This document shows positions 1 to 13,067 of a DNA stretch of 64,000 nucleotides, in pieces. The notes beneath the pieces are model-generated. The model did no database searches. It saw only the letters and a list, made by a program, of their open reading frames with translations, and was not told where the DNA came from. The translations under genes and the position numbers were made by a program. Positions within the stretch are counted from its first letter, which is position 1. Every line of letters starts with the position of its first letter. This DNA is from Vitrella brassicaformis (Eukaryota > Sar > Vitrellaceae), in assembly GCA_001179505.1 (NCBI GenBank), contig CDMY01000235.1:93322-157321 (forward strand). The letters are read 5' to 3'.

Positions 1-3000
1 AAAGCTTGGGCGCCCCTCTTGGTCCCGGCGTAGGTCATGAGCGACGATAGGAGTGACGACAGCAGGCAGGCAGCCATGAAGCGCTCCCGGAGCTGCACAG
101 CGCCGCCAAGTGGCAGTGAGGCCAGGTACCGCTCTCGCTGGGTGACGCCGTCGTAATACGGAAAGGCGCGGGGTGGGGTCAGCAGCAACGACATCCCACA
201 CAGCCGCTCTTCCACTACCGAGTCTTGCCCTGCGCGTGCCAGCAGAGCGGTCAGCAGGGATGACGTATTCACAGGGGACAGGGTCCGCAGCCGGTCGACC
301 AGCAATGGCAGCAGACGCCGGTCGAAGACCTCCCAGGGCGAGGAGCGCAAAATCGACTGGTGGCTCCCCGCTGCTGCTGCTGCTGCTGCTGGTGAAGCGG
401 AGGCCTGCCTGCCGGCTGTATTTCCTCCCTGTGTGACGGTGCTGAATGGCGACTGCGCAGGGGTGGGTGGTGGGGCGAAGGGTGCAGGGCTCGGGGGTGC
501 ACCCACCCGGAGGTCGCCTGTTGGGCAGAGGGCCTTGATCATCGACAGGGTATTCATGCCGTTGGTGACGGCGGCGAGCACGCCATGCTGGGTGGCGTGG
601 ATCAGACACACAAGGTCGGTATCGGTGTCGTTGGGGAGCGTGTCGTCGAGCGAGAAGAGGGCGACGGTCGCGAGGGTGAGGTCGGCGATGGCCGGGCCAA
701 AGAGAGACATACTCCCATCCCACGTGTGGTTGTTGAGTGGCAGCTGACCCATGAGCAGCTCCACCAGCGCCTTGAGCGCCATGACCTCCCCCGCTGCCCT
801 CTCCAGATAGACAAACACGCCCCTGCCCCTGCTGATGCGGACGGCCTTGGCCATCTTCTGCACGAACTCGTGAAGCCGCCGTGTCCCCAGTGTGACGATC
901 TGCTTCACCGCTCCCATGTCGCTCCAGTACTCGGACCGCAGGATCTCATCGCTGATGGTGGGCACCAGCCCGGCCTCGCAGATGGACTGCCAGCCGCCAT
1001 CAGGCGATGTCTTGGTGGCCATCTTGTGGGAGGGGTGGGAGAGGATGACTGACGGTGGGGTGGTGACGTCTGTGCTGCTCTCGGCTTGCAGCTGGCCGCA
1101 GGCGTGGGTGAGAACAGCACCAGGCTCGGGGGAGGCGCCACGACTCACTGAACAAGAGAGATGGCACACACAGCGCATCCACGTGCAGATGCAGCCCAGT
1201 CCAATGTGTTTATTGTGCAACTCACCGATGGGCTGTGACGCTCCTCCGCCAGACAGCCCCCTGCTGCCAGCCGGGCCCCCACTCGCACAGGCCATCTCGT
1301 AGTCACTCCCCCACGCCGACCGCAACACCTCGGTCACGACTCTCACGACGAGCATGACGGCGGGGGATCCCTCATGCAGCCACTCTGACGCGAGCGGCTT
1401 GTGGAGGGCCCTGGTGAGTGTGGCGATCACGGCTGGGAGGAACGGGTGGAATGAGGGCGGCGGGGGTGGGTCGGGGGAGAGCGGCTCGAGCAGGGAGTAC
1501 TTGAGTGAGTGGCGACAGGCGCGGATGAGGGAGAGCAGGGAAGACAGGACGTCCACCTGAGCAGTGCGATAGGACTCGTCGATGCACACCTGACCGCGGA
1601 ACGGAACCCCCACACACATCCATGGGCCCTCCATCCGATAAGATAACCCTATTTGCTTTACTCACCTGGCTGCGCATCTGTCCAAGGACATCCAGTGACC
1701 CCTGTCGCTCGTTGGCCAGCTGCCTCAGGCGAGTGCCATTGGGCGACAGAGAAGACCGCGTCGGCGACGATGGGAGCGGGACGGGCGGCAGGGCGTCTGG
1801 GGGAATGTTGGCCGCAAAGTGGACGAGCAGAAAGTCAAACGACGGTGCCTCGTACTGGAATGATGTCCCCCGCTGGAACGGAGACCTGGCAAACAGATGG
1901 GAGGGACGGATGTGTGTGCATTGGTTTGTGTCCGGCTTGTGTGTGTGTGTGTTGGCTCTGATCATCCCCCCCTCACTGACCTGAACTCCTGCAGCGATCT
2001 GATGAGTCGCATTGGCACATCGCCGACCTCCACCGGCCCACCTCGGCCCTGTCCGTTGTCGCCCTCTTTGCCCCCCGTCCCCTCATCCAGCTCGCCGCGC
2101 TTGCCTTCGTTCGGCAGCTCCCCCATCCCACAAGCAGAGGCGACGGCACACGCCAAGTACGACGCCATGACACTCTCTGCCGCCTGGTCGCCGCCACACA
2201 GGTCCAGGGCATAAATGGCAGAGCCTGACGTGGATGTGGATGTGGGCGCGATGCGGGGCACACTGCCGCTCTCGGGGATAACGGTGCCGAATGTGGGTGT
2301 CTGGAGGTAGACGTAGTCGCTGCGGACGGGGGTTGTGGGGGGTCCCTTTGGGGTCCTCTGCTGGTACGGCGATGCCCGGATGGGTGTGGCTGCTGCTGAG
2401 CGGGAGGGGGTAGTCATGGCGCTCCTCCTCCCCCTGCATGCTCGATAATGTGACTCAGACGAGCCCCTCTCTCGCTCCGGTGCCCCGTCATCCCAGCTGC
2501 CGGCAGCCCCGCCCTCGCCCGCCTCGCTGGGCCGCAGCCACGCCGGAAGGATGCCGATCTTCGACAATACGCGCAGAAACGATCTCCGGCGATCAAACCC
2601 CGAAGGCAGTCCGTGCGCCATGCCCCAGATGACAGATGGGATCCGGCTGCTCGGTGCCGCCGCGGCAGCAGCAGCAGCAGCAGCTGGTGGTGTCTTGTCT
2701 GGCGAGAATGATGGGTCGGGCGACAACTTGGCGAAAGAGTCAGACGAGCCGAAGAGTGCGTCGACGACGGAAGTGTTGTGGCTGAGGAAGCGGACGAAGG
2801 TGACGAATGGAGTGGGGAGGTGCGTCTCGACGGGCTGAGGCGGCACCTCCTCGATGGGTGCGAGCGGCGGCATCAGGCGGCTGGTGGGCTTCTTGTCTGG
2901 CGGGGTGTGCGTGTCGCCGCCAGTGGGGCGGATGGATGTGCGGAGGTGGGTGTCCATGTGCGCCAGGGCGATGGCTGCGATGCGGAAGACTGAGCTGAGG

Positions 3001-6000
3001 GCGGCCATGACCTCGGTACTGACCCGCAGAGAGCCGGGGGTGGCGGTGGCTGTTGGGAGGTTGGGGGGGTAGGGCATGTCGCTCTCGACGGGGCTCTCCC
3101 AGGGGACGAGCAGGTCATCCTCTAACACATGCCAGCCGGGGCTGTCGCTATTCTCGTTCTCACCTGAACAAAGCACAAACCGACAAAGTCCATCTTTGTC
3201 GCGACCCCGGGACCCTCAACTCACCTGTGTCCATCAAGCCTCGTTCGCCCCCGACCGTCCCCCACACCGCCACGAGATGCTCACCCACCTCGGTCAGCAG
3301 CCCCCACCCGCCCTTATCAGTCCACGTCTCGAAACCCTTCATCGACGTGTCACTCAGCAGCACCATCTCAATCGCACCAAGGCACGACCGAAGCCATCCA
3401 TACGCCCCCAGCCACGGCCGGAATGGCTTTGAGAAGAGCTCGGTGGCATACTTGCATCCTTTGAGAGCGTGTTGCAGATCCGTGTGGAGGGCCGAGAGGA
3501 GGGAGGGGGTGCGGGGGGCAGATGTGGGGGACGACGGCAGCGGCGTGGACGAATGGCTGCCGAAGAAAAGCCCTGGCTGCAGCCTGATCGAGTGACGAGA
3601 AGCAAGAACACACACAGTCAGTTTCTTTGACCCCACTCCCTCTAATACACTCCCCCTCACTGACCGTGTCCCAATGGCGATCAAGTGCAGCGTCCTGATG
3701 TGTGCCGCCAGCTGCCTTCCCCCGTCCTCTGCGTTGACCATCTCCTCGGCAGGCTCCTCGCTGCGCACGTCGTCAGCCAGGCCGCCCAGCAGGGCCTTGT
3801 CGACCATGTGGGTGGCAAACCTGTCGGCCGATGGGAGCGGGGCCGAGGGGGAAGACGACAGAGTGAGGGACTGGGGCACTGTGGAGGGAAGCGCCACGGT
3901 GCGCAAGAGATGGGAGAGGGAGGGGACGGGCTCGCGGGGCGTGACGCCCATGTCCACTGCTGCAGGCAGGCAGGCAGGCAGGCAGGCAGCCAAGGAACAC
4001 TTGTGTGGTGTGCGTTTCTTCTCACTTGTGTGCGCGCGTGTGCCGTCTGTACCTCTCTGGTGGTATTGTTGCCAGAACATGCACATTAGAGTGAGGGCCT
4101 CCGTCGCGATGCCGTCCCACATTTGCTCAACAAGATAGGCATACAGCGACGTCACGACGTTCAGCCGCTCCCAGCTGACGGGCCGCTCCCTCTCCCGCTC
4201 CCCATCCTGCTCCCACACAGCCGCCACCAGCCAGCCCACACTGCTGTCCGTCACCAGACCCAGACCGCTCGGCGGCTCCGTCTGCGTCAATTGCTCCCAC
4301 ATGTGGGCGGCAAGAGCGTCGAACATGGAGGACCTGGACGAGGCGGCCACGGTGCGCATGATCTCCAGGAAGCACAGCAGCGCATCCCGCAGCAGGCGGT
4401 CCGCAACGATGGTGGGCTCCTTCGCGAGTTGTGCTGGCAGGGGGGGCGGCGGGTCGTCAACGAAAAGGCCGTTGTCACTCTCAGCTTGGCCACCAGAGGG
4501 GTAGACCTCAACCACGCCGGGGATGAATGGTGGGTGCATGACGCTTGCCAGCTCCTCCGGTGTGACCCAATCGTATGTGTAGTGCGCCACGGGTGAGGTG
4601 TAGATGTGTGGGTAGGCCGTCTCCTTCGCGAGATGCCTGGCGTGGTCTAGGAGGGGCGAGGAGAGCGTGATGAGCCAGCAGGGGGCCGAGGGGTTGGCTG
4701 ACACACTGTATGCCGAGAGGGTCTGCAGGAGGGTGCGGGGGAAGGATGACGCGTCAAGCTCCTCTAGAATCATGGCGCTCATCTGAACCCACCCACAAGG
4801 CCACACAGGATTGCTTCCTTCTTTGATCTCTGTGTTTGTGTATGTCGCGTGTGGCTCCCTCTCTTCCTGCTCACTCGGTTGAGGTACGACACCGCTCTAG
4901 ACACGATTGTAGAGGGCGACACGGTCGGCAGGCTCACCTGCTGCACACACACACACACACACACACTTCCTTACACGGAGTGCAGTACAAATGCAGTCAG
5001 AGTTCGTAGTGCCGTTTTCTCTACACACCTGTCCCGAGGTCCACGTTTCTTGGCTGATGCTCTCCGGCAGCGGCCAGTTGAAGAGCCGCAGCGACCGCAC
5101 CAAGGACGACGCCACACTGACGCAGAGACGGGCCAACCTCCACCTACCACAGACGGCAACACACTCACACGTACCACACCGAGAGAATGTCCCTCGTGAA
5201 AGCTTTGTCCTACTTCTGCTCCTGCTGCTGCACTGGCCAGGAGGGCAGGCGGGCCCACACGACGCCCAGCACATGCCGCACCAGCAGACGCAACATCTCC
5301 AGCTGCGACCATGGAGCACCGGGCTGACGAGATGTGGACATGGATGTGGTGACGCTATCGATCGGCATCGAGTCGTCCGGGGGAGGCAGCTGACGTCATA
5401 AATGATACACACAGCATACATGGGTGTGAGTGAGGATGCCGTGTGCGTATGTGCCCTGGTAGCTCGTGCATACTGACCTGTGCGAGTGCCACGGCGGCTG
5501 CCATGATGGCCACAGCGGCCTTACCCGCATGGCTCGGCGACACGCCACTGCTGGCAATCGGGGCCTCCTCCTACACACACGTCAGCCGTACCAACCAACC
5601 AAGACATTTCACACGCGCACTGTGTGTGTACCTTACCTCTGGTATAGCCCTGCTGGCCATTGCGGCCTGCTGCTCCCACGAGATGCTCCAGCACTCCGGG
5701 GGGCAGGTGCATGGCGACAGGAGCGTCGCGATGAGGGTCAGAGCCGACTCGCTCACCGGATACAGCCCGCTCTGCTTCTCGTCACTATCCACAACTGCAC
5801 AGCACACATGACGGAGGAAACAACACACACAACAACACCGATAGATATCAAGTATGGCCACTCACCACCCTTCAGTCCCCTCCCTCCCTCCCCGACTCAC
5901 CGGCTACGAGCATCTCGCATAGCTGTCTGGCGCTCATGAGTCGCCAGCCCCACGTGCTGCCCATGCCAGCAGCGCCCCTGTCGTTGACCAGAGTGCCGTC

Positions 6001-9000
6001 GTCGCGACACCGATCCAACAGGGTCAGCAAGATCCAGTGGGAGTGAACCGTCTCGCTGCTCAGAAACACACTCTGAACACAACACAACACAAGACAGCAA
6101 ACAACATACATGACGCGAGAATCAGTCCATCCACCGCTTGGCTTACACGTCCGCTGGGCACTTTGTAGGGGAGCAGCGCCGTGTCGCCACTGCCACTGAG
6201 CGTGCCCGCCATCAAGGCACCGATGTACCCCACATCGTCCGCAGCGACGGGCTTGACGCAGCAGGTAAGCCCCCGCAGCGCCACGCTGAGGGCCTCCATC
6301 CCTGCCGCTCCCTCGCCCTCAAGCTGCCGCCTCAAGTCACCGAGTGACAGCAGCGCCAGGAAGCGGTAGGCCATGCTGCACGAGAGGGGGTCGGCGGGCG
6401 GTGTTTGTTCTGCGGCGTGCATGAGTTTGGCTTCGAGGGCCACACGGAAGACGGGGTGGATCTCCAGTAGACGGACAAACAGCTGGGAGATGCGATCGAA
6501 AACTCTGCATACGTGAGAACCAACCGGTATCATTCATGAGAGCTATACGTCCATCCGCTTCGACTAATCGATAGTATCTCACCTCCTAGCTTGTGTAGGC
6601 ACCATCTGGCCCCCGTGCATGACATCCATCAGGCCCTCCCACACCGTCCACAGCAGCTCCATCATCGTCACCCGGCCGTCGAGACCGTTCTCATCCCCTC
6701 CTGCAATGCCACCCAGCCGCCACTTGATGACCTTGACGCCTCTCTGTCTCGTCGACGCGCCCCTTTCTCGAGGGCTGCGCTCTCGCGGAGTGCGCGGCCC
6801 CAGGATGGGCGTGTTGGGCTGAGAACGGGCGGATGATGGGGTCTGCGCACCTGTGAGCCAGTCAAACACGACCTTAACAATCCCCACCTTTTGTTTGTGC
6901 GGCGAGCGTGTGTGGGTGTGTGTCTGCTCTGCTCTGCACTGCGCGAGCCTCACCCACCATGTCTGCCGAGGGGGCTTGTTGACGGCGTTGGGTTGACGCT
7001 TGTCGATGGCTCGCTCCCCGGGAGCACCTCCACTACACCCTCGGAGTTCGGCAGCAGACACTTGGACCGACACTGTGGCGGCGGGGGCGCCTCATCCACA
7101 CCAAACGCCGCCAGTATGCCGCTCCAGAGAGTGAAGGGGCGCGACAGACTCACTCGAGACCCCGCAGCCAGCAGTGATCCAGCAGAGGTGATGGGAGGCG
7201 GTGGCGGCCGCAGCGCTGATGTGGACCTTTCCCCCGGCCCCACGTGCCTTATCGGGCTGTCGTTGAGCGACCGGGGCGTCTGCGGCGAACCACTCGGTGT
7301 CTGCGCGGCCGTGAAGTGGACGTCGCGGGTGATGGGGAGGGTGAGGGACTGCAGCGGCTGGTGCAGTGCCATCAGGAGGGCCACGGCGTTTTCCATCATC
7401 TGCCCGTCAACCTTGCTGTCGGCCGGACCCTGCTGCAGGCCGCCGAGGAGGCCGCTGAGCAGGTCGAGCAGCGGCAGGAGTGAGTAGGGGAGGTGGTCCT
7501 TCAGGTGTGTAGACAGGTAGTGGAGGCCGGTGTGTCCTCTGATGTCGGCCAAGGCGACGGAGCAGAGCTGCGGGTGAGAGGCGTGGAGAGCGCCGGTGAG
7601 CGTTGCGATCCGCCGGAGACCGATCAAGTGGGCGGGGTCGAAGGCAGCGCACACCGCGCGGATGAGCTCCACCACGACCGACTGAGAGACAATAAAGCGG
7701 CATGGATGTGTGTCTGTCGACGTGTATGTATTGTGTTGGGGATGGGATGTGTTGTGGCTGACCCACCACACCACACCACACCTCACCCACCCGGTATTGG
7801 AAGGAGTACTTCATCTGGCTGGTGCGCCTGCTGCCGACAAATCCCATCAACGACCGATTCTCTACCATGTCAACTGCATACCATACACGGACGGACGGGC
7901 AGAACAATAACCAACAGAGGTACAGAGCGGTCAGCCAGCGTCCCCCAGAGTGACTGACTGGCTTACTCAAAGTGAGAGCGAAGATGGGTGTTCTCATCAG
8001 GGCGTGTGCGGTGAAGCCGATCGACGGGCTGCCACCGCCCAGCTCGTCGTCCCTATCGCGGTCATTCAGTGACGCAGCCGACCAGTGCGCGCCCTCACGG
8101 GAGGCCGTCAGACACAGCACAGACGCCCACCCCATCAGCACCAACGACGCCACCGCGGGGCAGTTCTGAACAACCACAGAAACAAACAGACGGGCAGAGA
8201 AGCATCGACGTGGATTGTGAGTTGTGTTGTCCCTGCCGCCCCGCCCCGCCCCGCCGATCCCTCCCTACCCACCATTTCCATGTCAAAGAGCTTCATGAGC
8301 TCGTCTTCCATCGTCCCTGCCGCCCCCTCGGCCATCCCCTCGTTTGTATCGGTCATGGCCCCAGCACCACCGCCACCCCCCATGCTCACACTCATGGCCA
8401 CCTCGCTCACAGCAGCGTTGGTCCGCGGGGTCTGGGATCCGCCCCGGGTCAGTGGTGGTGTGGGTGGCCGCTGGTCGCTGCCCATGCGTGTGTCGAGTGC
8501 CTGCGCCCAGTCCATGCTGAACTGTGTCTGCAGCTGGGCGAGGGTCTCGGCCTGCAGCAGCGGGTGTTTGTCGACAGCGCCGCCCTCGCCGATGTGCCTC
8601 AGACACAAGCCCTCCAGCAGCACCAGGCAACACATGCCGCCCACCTCCCTACACCCCACACAACCACACAGGCATAGCTATAACACACGAAGGGAGGAGA
8701 CTTGGCTGACTGACCTGCTGAGGTGAGTGAGCAGTGGGCTGGTCTTGAGGAAGTGGTGCTCCTCCGCCACCTGCTTCATGATGCCGCTGAAGCGCTGCTC
8801 CCAAAACATGCTCGACAGCTGCTTGAAGCTCGGACCATCCATACCATGCTGCAATGCACACACACACAGACAGACATAACATACAGACATAGGCCAGGCC
8901 GATCCATCATAATGAATGCAATGCACACTGTGGTGTGGTGTGGTGTGGTGTGGGTACGTCTCTGAGGGTCTGCAGCGCGAGCATGCACTTGAGGGTGCCC

Positions 9001-9946
9001 AGCTGCAGCAGCAGGGTCTCCTTGACTGTCTGCTCCGCCATAGCCATCCAGTCCTCCTCGGGCTCCTTGTCTTGACCCTTCGGCTCGGCAAAGCTGCCCG
9101 TCCTGATGAATAAACAGATGAAAAGACTCGTCCATCGATGCAGCCCTCCATCTATCCATCCATAAGTCCACTTGTGTGTGTGCACCCACCTTGGGTCGGT
9201 GTCTGCTTGGGTCTTCTTGCCCGCCGACGCAGCCATGACTCGTTCGGTGCTGGAGAGCTTCTCATATGTGGTCTGCAGCCGCTTGCGGATGTTGTGGTGA
9301 GTGTCCAGGGTGTGCAGGCACTGCTGACAGTCTCGGTACAGCTGGTGACCTGACGACCAACCACACAGACAGTCCACAGACATACGTGTGAGTAATGCCA
9401 GTGCACTCCCTCCCTCCCTGACTCACCAGGGTCGCCTGCAATGCGGAGGACGGCCTCCAGACAGTCGAGCAGCGCACACTGCTCCTCCAGCATCACCCGG
9501 TGCAGCGCCACACACACCGCCGGCCTCATGGCCGCCTCACCGACCCGCCCGTCCAGCAGCCGCCCGTCCACCAGCGGCAGCAACCCGTTGGGCGTCTCGC
9601 CATGCACCACACAGCATCCCTTCTCCAGCTCGTGTGAGTAAGCCTTCAGGCAGCACCAGGCCACCCACTCAGACAGGCTCTCGGTGCCGTCATCTCGAGT
9701 CGGATTTCTCCTGGCCAGCACTTTGGCAGTTGCCTTGACGAGCAGCTTGGTGCATTCGGGCAGATCTGCCGGCAGCGAGGCTCCGGGCGGCGGCGGGGCA
9801 CCGGGCATGTAGAACTCGAGCAGTTTCGAGAGCTTCTGGATGATGACCGAGTCATTGATAATGTCGAGCGGGGCCGATGAGGTGTCGTAGAGGTAGGTCC
9901 TGAGGTACTGATTGGACAGACGGCACAGCGCCCTGTCTGTCGGCAT
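1..9946 (-). CDS. Large helical (alpha-solenoid-like) protein, C-terminus off the left edge
   Basis: A multi-exon gene reads leftwards from ATG at 9946 (MPTDRALCRLSNQYLRTYL) through many short exons, and is still open at position 1. The block near 1-1300 is in good coding frame (for example LCGMSLLLTPPRAFPYYDG around 100-200). The product is very Leu/Ala-rich and helical throughout, with Ser/Pro-rich loops and homopolymer Ala and Ser runs (near 2670 and 370), and has no signal peptide or catalytic motif that I recognise. Length (well over 1500 residues) and helical repeats would suit a scaffold such as a large nucleoporin of the Nup188/Nup205 type, but no diagnostic motif supports this, so I leave the function open. 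It is head-to-head with the gene at 10248. Introns are short and carry TG/CA tracts. A split into two genes cannot be excluded. Confidence 0.6.
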
Positions 9947-10247
9947 CACCTGAGTGACTCCGGAGGGACCAAAATGACTCAGTCGCGGGATCTCCGCACT
10001 TGTCGTGAAGATCAGCTACACGATCACATGACGACGCCAGTGGCCGTCATTCTGCTGCAATGCGGGAAAAGGCCGCATTTTCGTGCTCCTCGCTTAAAGC
10101 TCGCAAACCCTAGACCCCAAACCCTAGTCCCTTCGCTTTTTTTGGAGGCTTTTTCGGGATTGCAGGGGGAGAGATCTGCAAACCTCTTTTTCCCTTTGGC
10201 GCTTGCCTGCTGACGTTGCCTCATACTGCCGGCCAGCAGCACCGAAG
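9947..10247. promoter_or_regulatory. Divergent promoter region with two telo-box-like motifs
   Basis: This 301-bp spacer separates two head-to-head start codons. It contains AAACCCTAG twice (10105-10113 and 10119-10127), which matches the plant-type telomere repeat and the telo-box known from plant promoters of translation genes. A regulatory role is inferred from position and from a similar motif in another divergent spacer at 17242-17252. Confidence 0.4.
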
Positions 10248-11548
10248 ATGCCGCACCCTCCTGCAGAAGCGCATCAGTTCCCCGAGAAGCGCGATGCCCT
10301 CGGGTGGCGCAAGAAGATGGCCGTCATCATGTAAGGACGGCAAGGCAAGCCAAGGGAGAGAGAGGAGGGGAGGATAAAATGCTGCTACGTATCACATGCA
10401 TGTCTCGTGATTCTCGTGGCGTGTGTGTGCGTCTGTGTGTGGATGCAGCCCTTCCACAAACACGATTGTCGAGCCCGGTGAGCGAAGGCAGCTCATGCAG
10501 CAGCTCAGTGCAGTGCATGCGCATCCTCAATGTATGTTTCTCTGTTGGCTGTGGCTGTGTGCGCGTGTGGTACCGTATGGCTCTTTTGTTTGTTCAGATC
10601 TGTATGACATGTGTCCGCCCGGCGTGACGGTGCACATCTCGCGCATCCACCTGCGAGACCAACGCATGGGCGACAACAAGGAGATGGAGCGCCTGCTCGA
10701 GCAGATACGAGAAGGTTAGTGGATGGGTGGGGATGGGCACACAGCCAGCCAACCAGACAAACAGAGAACGTTCATGAGTATCTATCGGTTCAGAGATCAA
10801 GTATGCGGTTGAGCGTGTGATGACGTGCAAGCCCGACCACATGGTCATGGGCATGTCGGCTGAGACCTTCTGGGGCGGCATGGAGGGCAACAGGCGATTC
10901 AAGAAGGAAATCATCGAGTGGTCCGGGCTCGACGTCGCCACCGGGGCGGAGGCCTGCGAGCGGGCCCTCAAGCTCTTCGGAGCCAAGAAGATCGGGTCAG
11001 CCGCCGCTCACACACACACACACACACACACACACCGCACGAATCGTCAGACTATCTATGGCTCTGTGTGTGTGTGTGTGTGTGTGTGCAGTGTGGTGAC
11101 GCCCTATCAGCCGGTGGGCGATGAGAACGTGATAAAGTTTTTCAACGAGATCGGCTTCGAGGTGGCGGCTCTGGAGGGCCTCAAGTGCGCCACGGCGGTG
11201 GACATCGCCCATGTGCAGGAACACGAGCTGCGCGAGGCACTCAACAAGGTCAACAGTCCTGACGTCGACGCACTCGTACAGGTCGGTCACAACGACAGTC
11301 ACACACACAAGACAGAAAGACACAGAGAGGACAACTGATTGAGGGGCAAATCGTATCTGTGCGTATGTATGTACGGTGGTTGTCAGGTGGGCACGAACCT
11401 GAGCATGGTGCGCTTGGCTGACGAGGCGGAGCGTTGGCTCAAGAAGCCCGTCATCGCCATCAACGCCGCCACCTGGTGGATGGGGCTCCGCGACGCCGGC
11501 ATCGACGACAAGATCTACGGCTGCGGACGACTGCTGCGCGATTTCTGA
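10248..11548 (+). CDS. Maleate isomerase / arylmalonate decarboxylase-family protein (Asp/Glu racemase fold)
   Basis: Six phase-checked exons (10248-10330, 10449-10477, 10598-10714, 10794-10995, 11092-11281, 11387-11548) encode 260 aa. The body has the two-lobe racemase-superfamily pattern: an N-terminal PSTNTIVEP strand-loop, MVMGMSAETFWGGMEGN near residue 95, GVVTPYQPVGDENV starting the second half, and VQVGTNLSMVRLADEAE near 207 followed by KPVIAINAATWWMGLR. The family usually uses a pair of cysteines at the ends of the MSAE and GTNL strands. Here those places hold Met/Ser/Ala (97-99) and Gly209, so isomerase or racemase chemistry is doubtful. The substrate is unknown. The sequence reads like bacterial family members, so old transfer followed by intron gain is possible. 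There is no targeting peptide, so it is probably cytosolic. Confidence 0.8.
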
Positions 11549-11669
11549 CTGAGGCAGCTTTCAAGGGCGGCTGACCAAACAGATGAGAGAGAGAGGCAGT
11601 GATAGGTATCGCAGGATCGATCGCAGGCAGGGTGTCTTTTTTCGGTGGAGAGAGCCGTGACACTTCTGT

Positions 11670-11706
<37 letters not shown>

Positions 11707-12578
11707 GAGCGGGAGAGCGATGGGCGGATGGTATGGTATGTATGTGTCCCTCTCTGTGTAATTGTACGGCCCCAAGTTTTTCCGACCCGGGAACATTCCT
11801 TCCTGGTGTGTATGTTTCTCGTGGCAAACTCACTCGCCCGCCCGTCTTCCTCCCTGACTTGGCTGTCGTGTCGTGTTTGTGTACTCGCTGCTGCCACAAA
11901 CCTTTTTGTGTGCGGGTGGGGTGATGTGGGTGGGGCAGACGAGAGCAATGAGAGAAGAGAGAATGAGAGATGGTGTGCGTTCGTTGACACAGCGATACTG
12001 GGTTGTGTGCGGCTAGAGCTCCTCCTCTGAGCGATCCTATTGAGGTAGACCGACTTCGGGTCAGGCTGTGCAAGCGCAGGATGACCCGTAGTCGCTCTAC
12101 CTCGGGGAGGTCGATTGGAGGCGGGACGGCCGACTGACAGATGGATGACAGATGGATGACACACGGCCTTTTGGACATTCGCGGCAGGGTTTAGTGCGTG
12201 CGTGCGTGCGTGTCACCTGATCTCCTCGTGGTGACCGACTGTCTGTGTGTGCATTGCTTGATGTGCCGCGGACAGACAGACAGACAGACAGAGGAACGAG
12301 GACAACACCGTGCACGCAGGCACGCATGAGTCCAGCCACGCGTCAACGTGCAGAGGGCATTACATTGTTGGGTGAAATTCTAAGCGCATGCATTTGTTCG
12401 AACATTGATCTGGAGGACGGGCAATGACACAGACAGATCTGCCGCTGCTCGGCTGTCGAACTGTCGTGTGCGTGTTCAGCCCCAGTGCAGTTTCACTGGC
12501 TGCAGATCGACCAGTCACGATCATCCACTACGTCTTCCCTGCTGCCTGTTTCTCCTCCTGTGCACCTCTCTCACAGCC
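11549..12578. other. Intergenic region, no gene seen
   Basis: This stretch holds a long TG tract (about 11670-11704), GA-rich sequence and one strong hairpin (described separately). Open frames here are TG/CA translations and look non-coding. Confidence 0.6.
12031..12114. repeat. Imperfect hairpin, 22-nt core arms
   Basis: Arms 12042-12063 and 12082-12103 are complementary over 22 nt with two mismatches. The 18-nt between them can itself pair (CTGTGC with GCGCAG), and weaker pairing with G-U pairs extends outwards to about 12031 and 12114. It lies about 480 bp downstream of the stop codon at 11548. It could be a pre-miRNA-like RNA, a 3'-end structure or a small foldback element. Confidence 0.55.
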
Positions 12579-13035
12579 ATGATGTCGCCTTCCTTCAGCC
12601 TGATCTCTCTTTTGTGCGTCCTCTGTGATGCTGCCGCCTTCGACCTCGACAGCTTCGCCCGCTTTGTGCCGACAGAGAGCAGCAGCAGCGATGTGAAGCT
12701 GTCACTCAGCCATCAGCAGACCACTCAGCTGACCGACAGTGACGAGAGAGAGGCCACCTTTGTGAGCTCTCTGTTTCCCCTCTCCCCAGGCGATGTTCTC
12801 AACACGTGAGGCACTCACACACAACATCGCACCGCAAGGCTGCACTGCATGTTTGTGTGCTTTTTGTGTAGGTATCCCTTTGATGTGCCTATTCCCTTGC
12901 CGCGCCAGCCGATGGCAATTCGGTCTCTGTGGGGCGAAATTGTCGACGATAAGAACGTCAGCGTGCCCCTCGATGAGGTAATGCGTCAAGGCCACACCCA
13001 CACCCAGACACAAACACACATGCAGCTGAAGGAAG

Positions 13036-13067
<32 letters not shown>

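Noticed and set aside
10248-11548. Bacterial contamination as the source of the racemase-fold gene
   Set aside because: The gene has five introns with local CA/TG style and shares a promoter spacer with a clearly eukaryotic gene.
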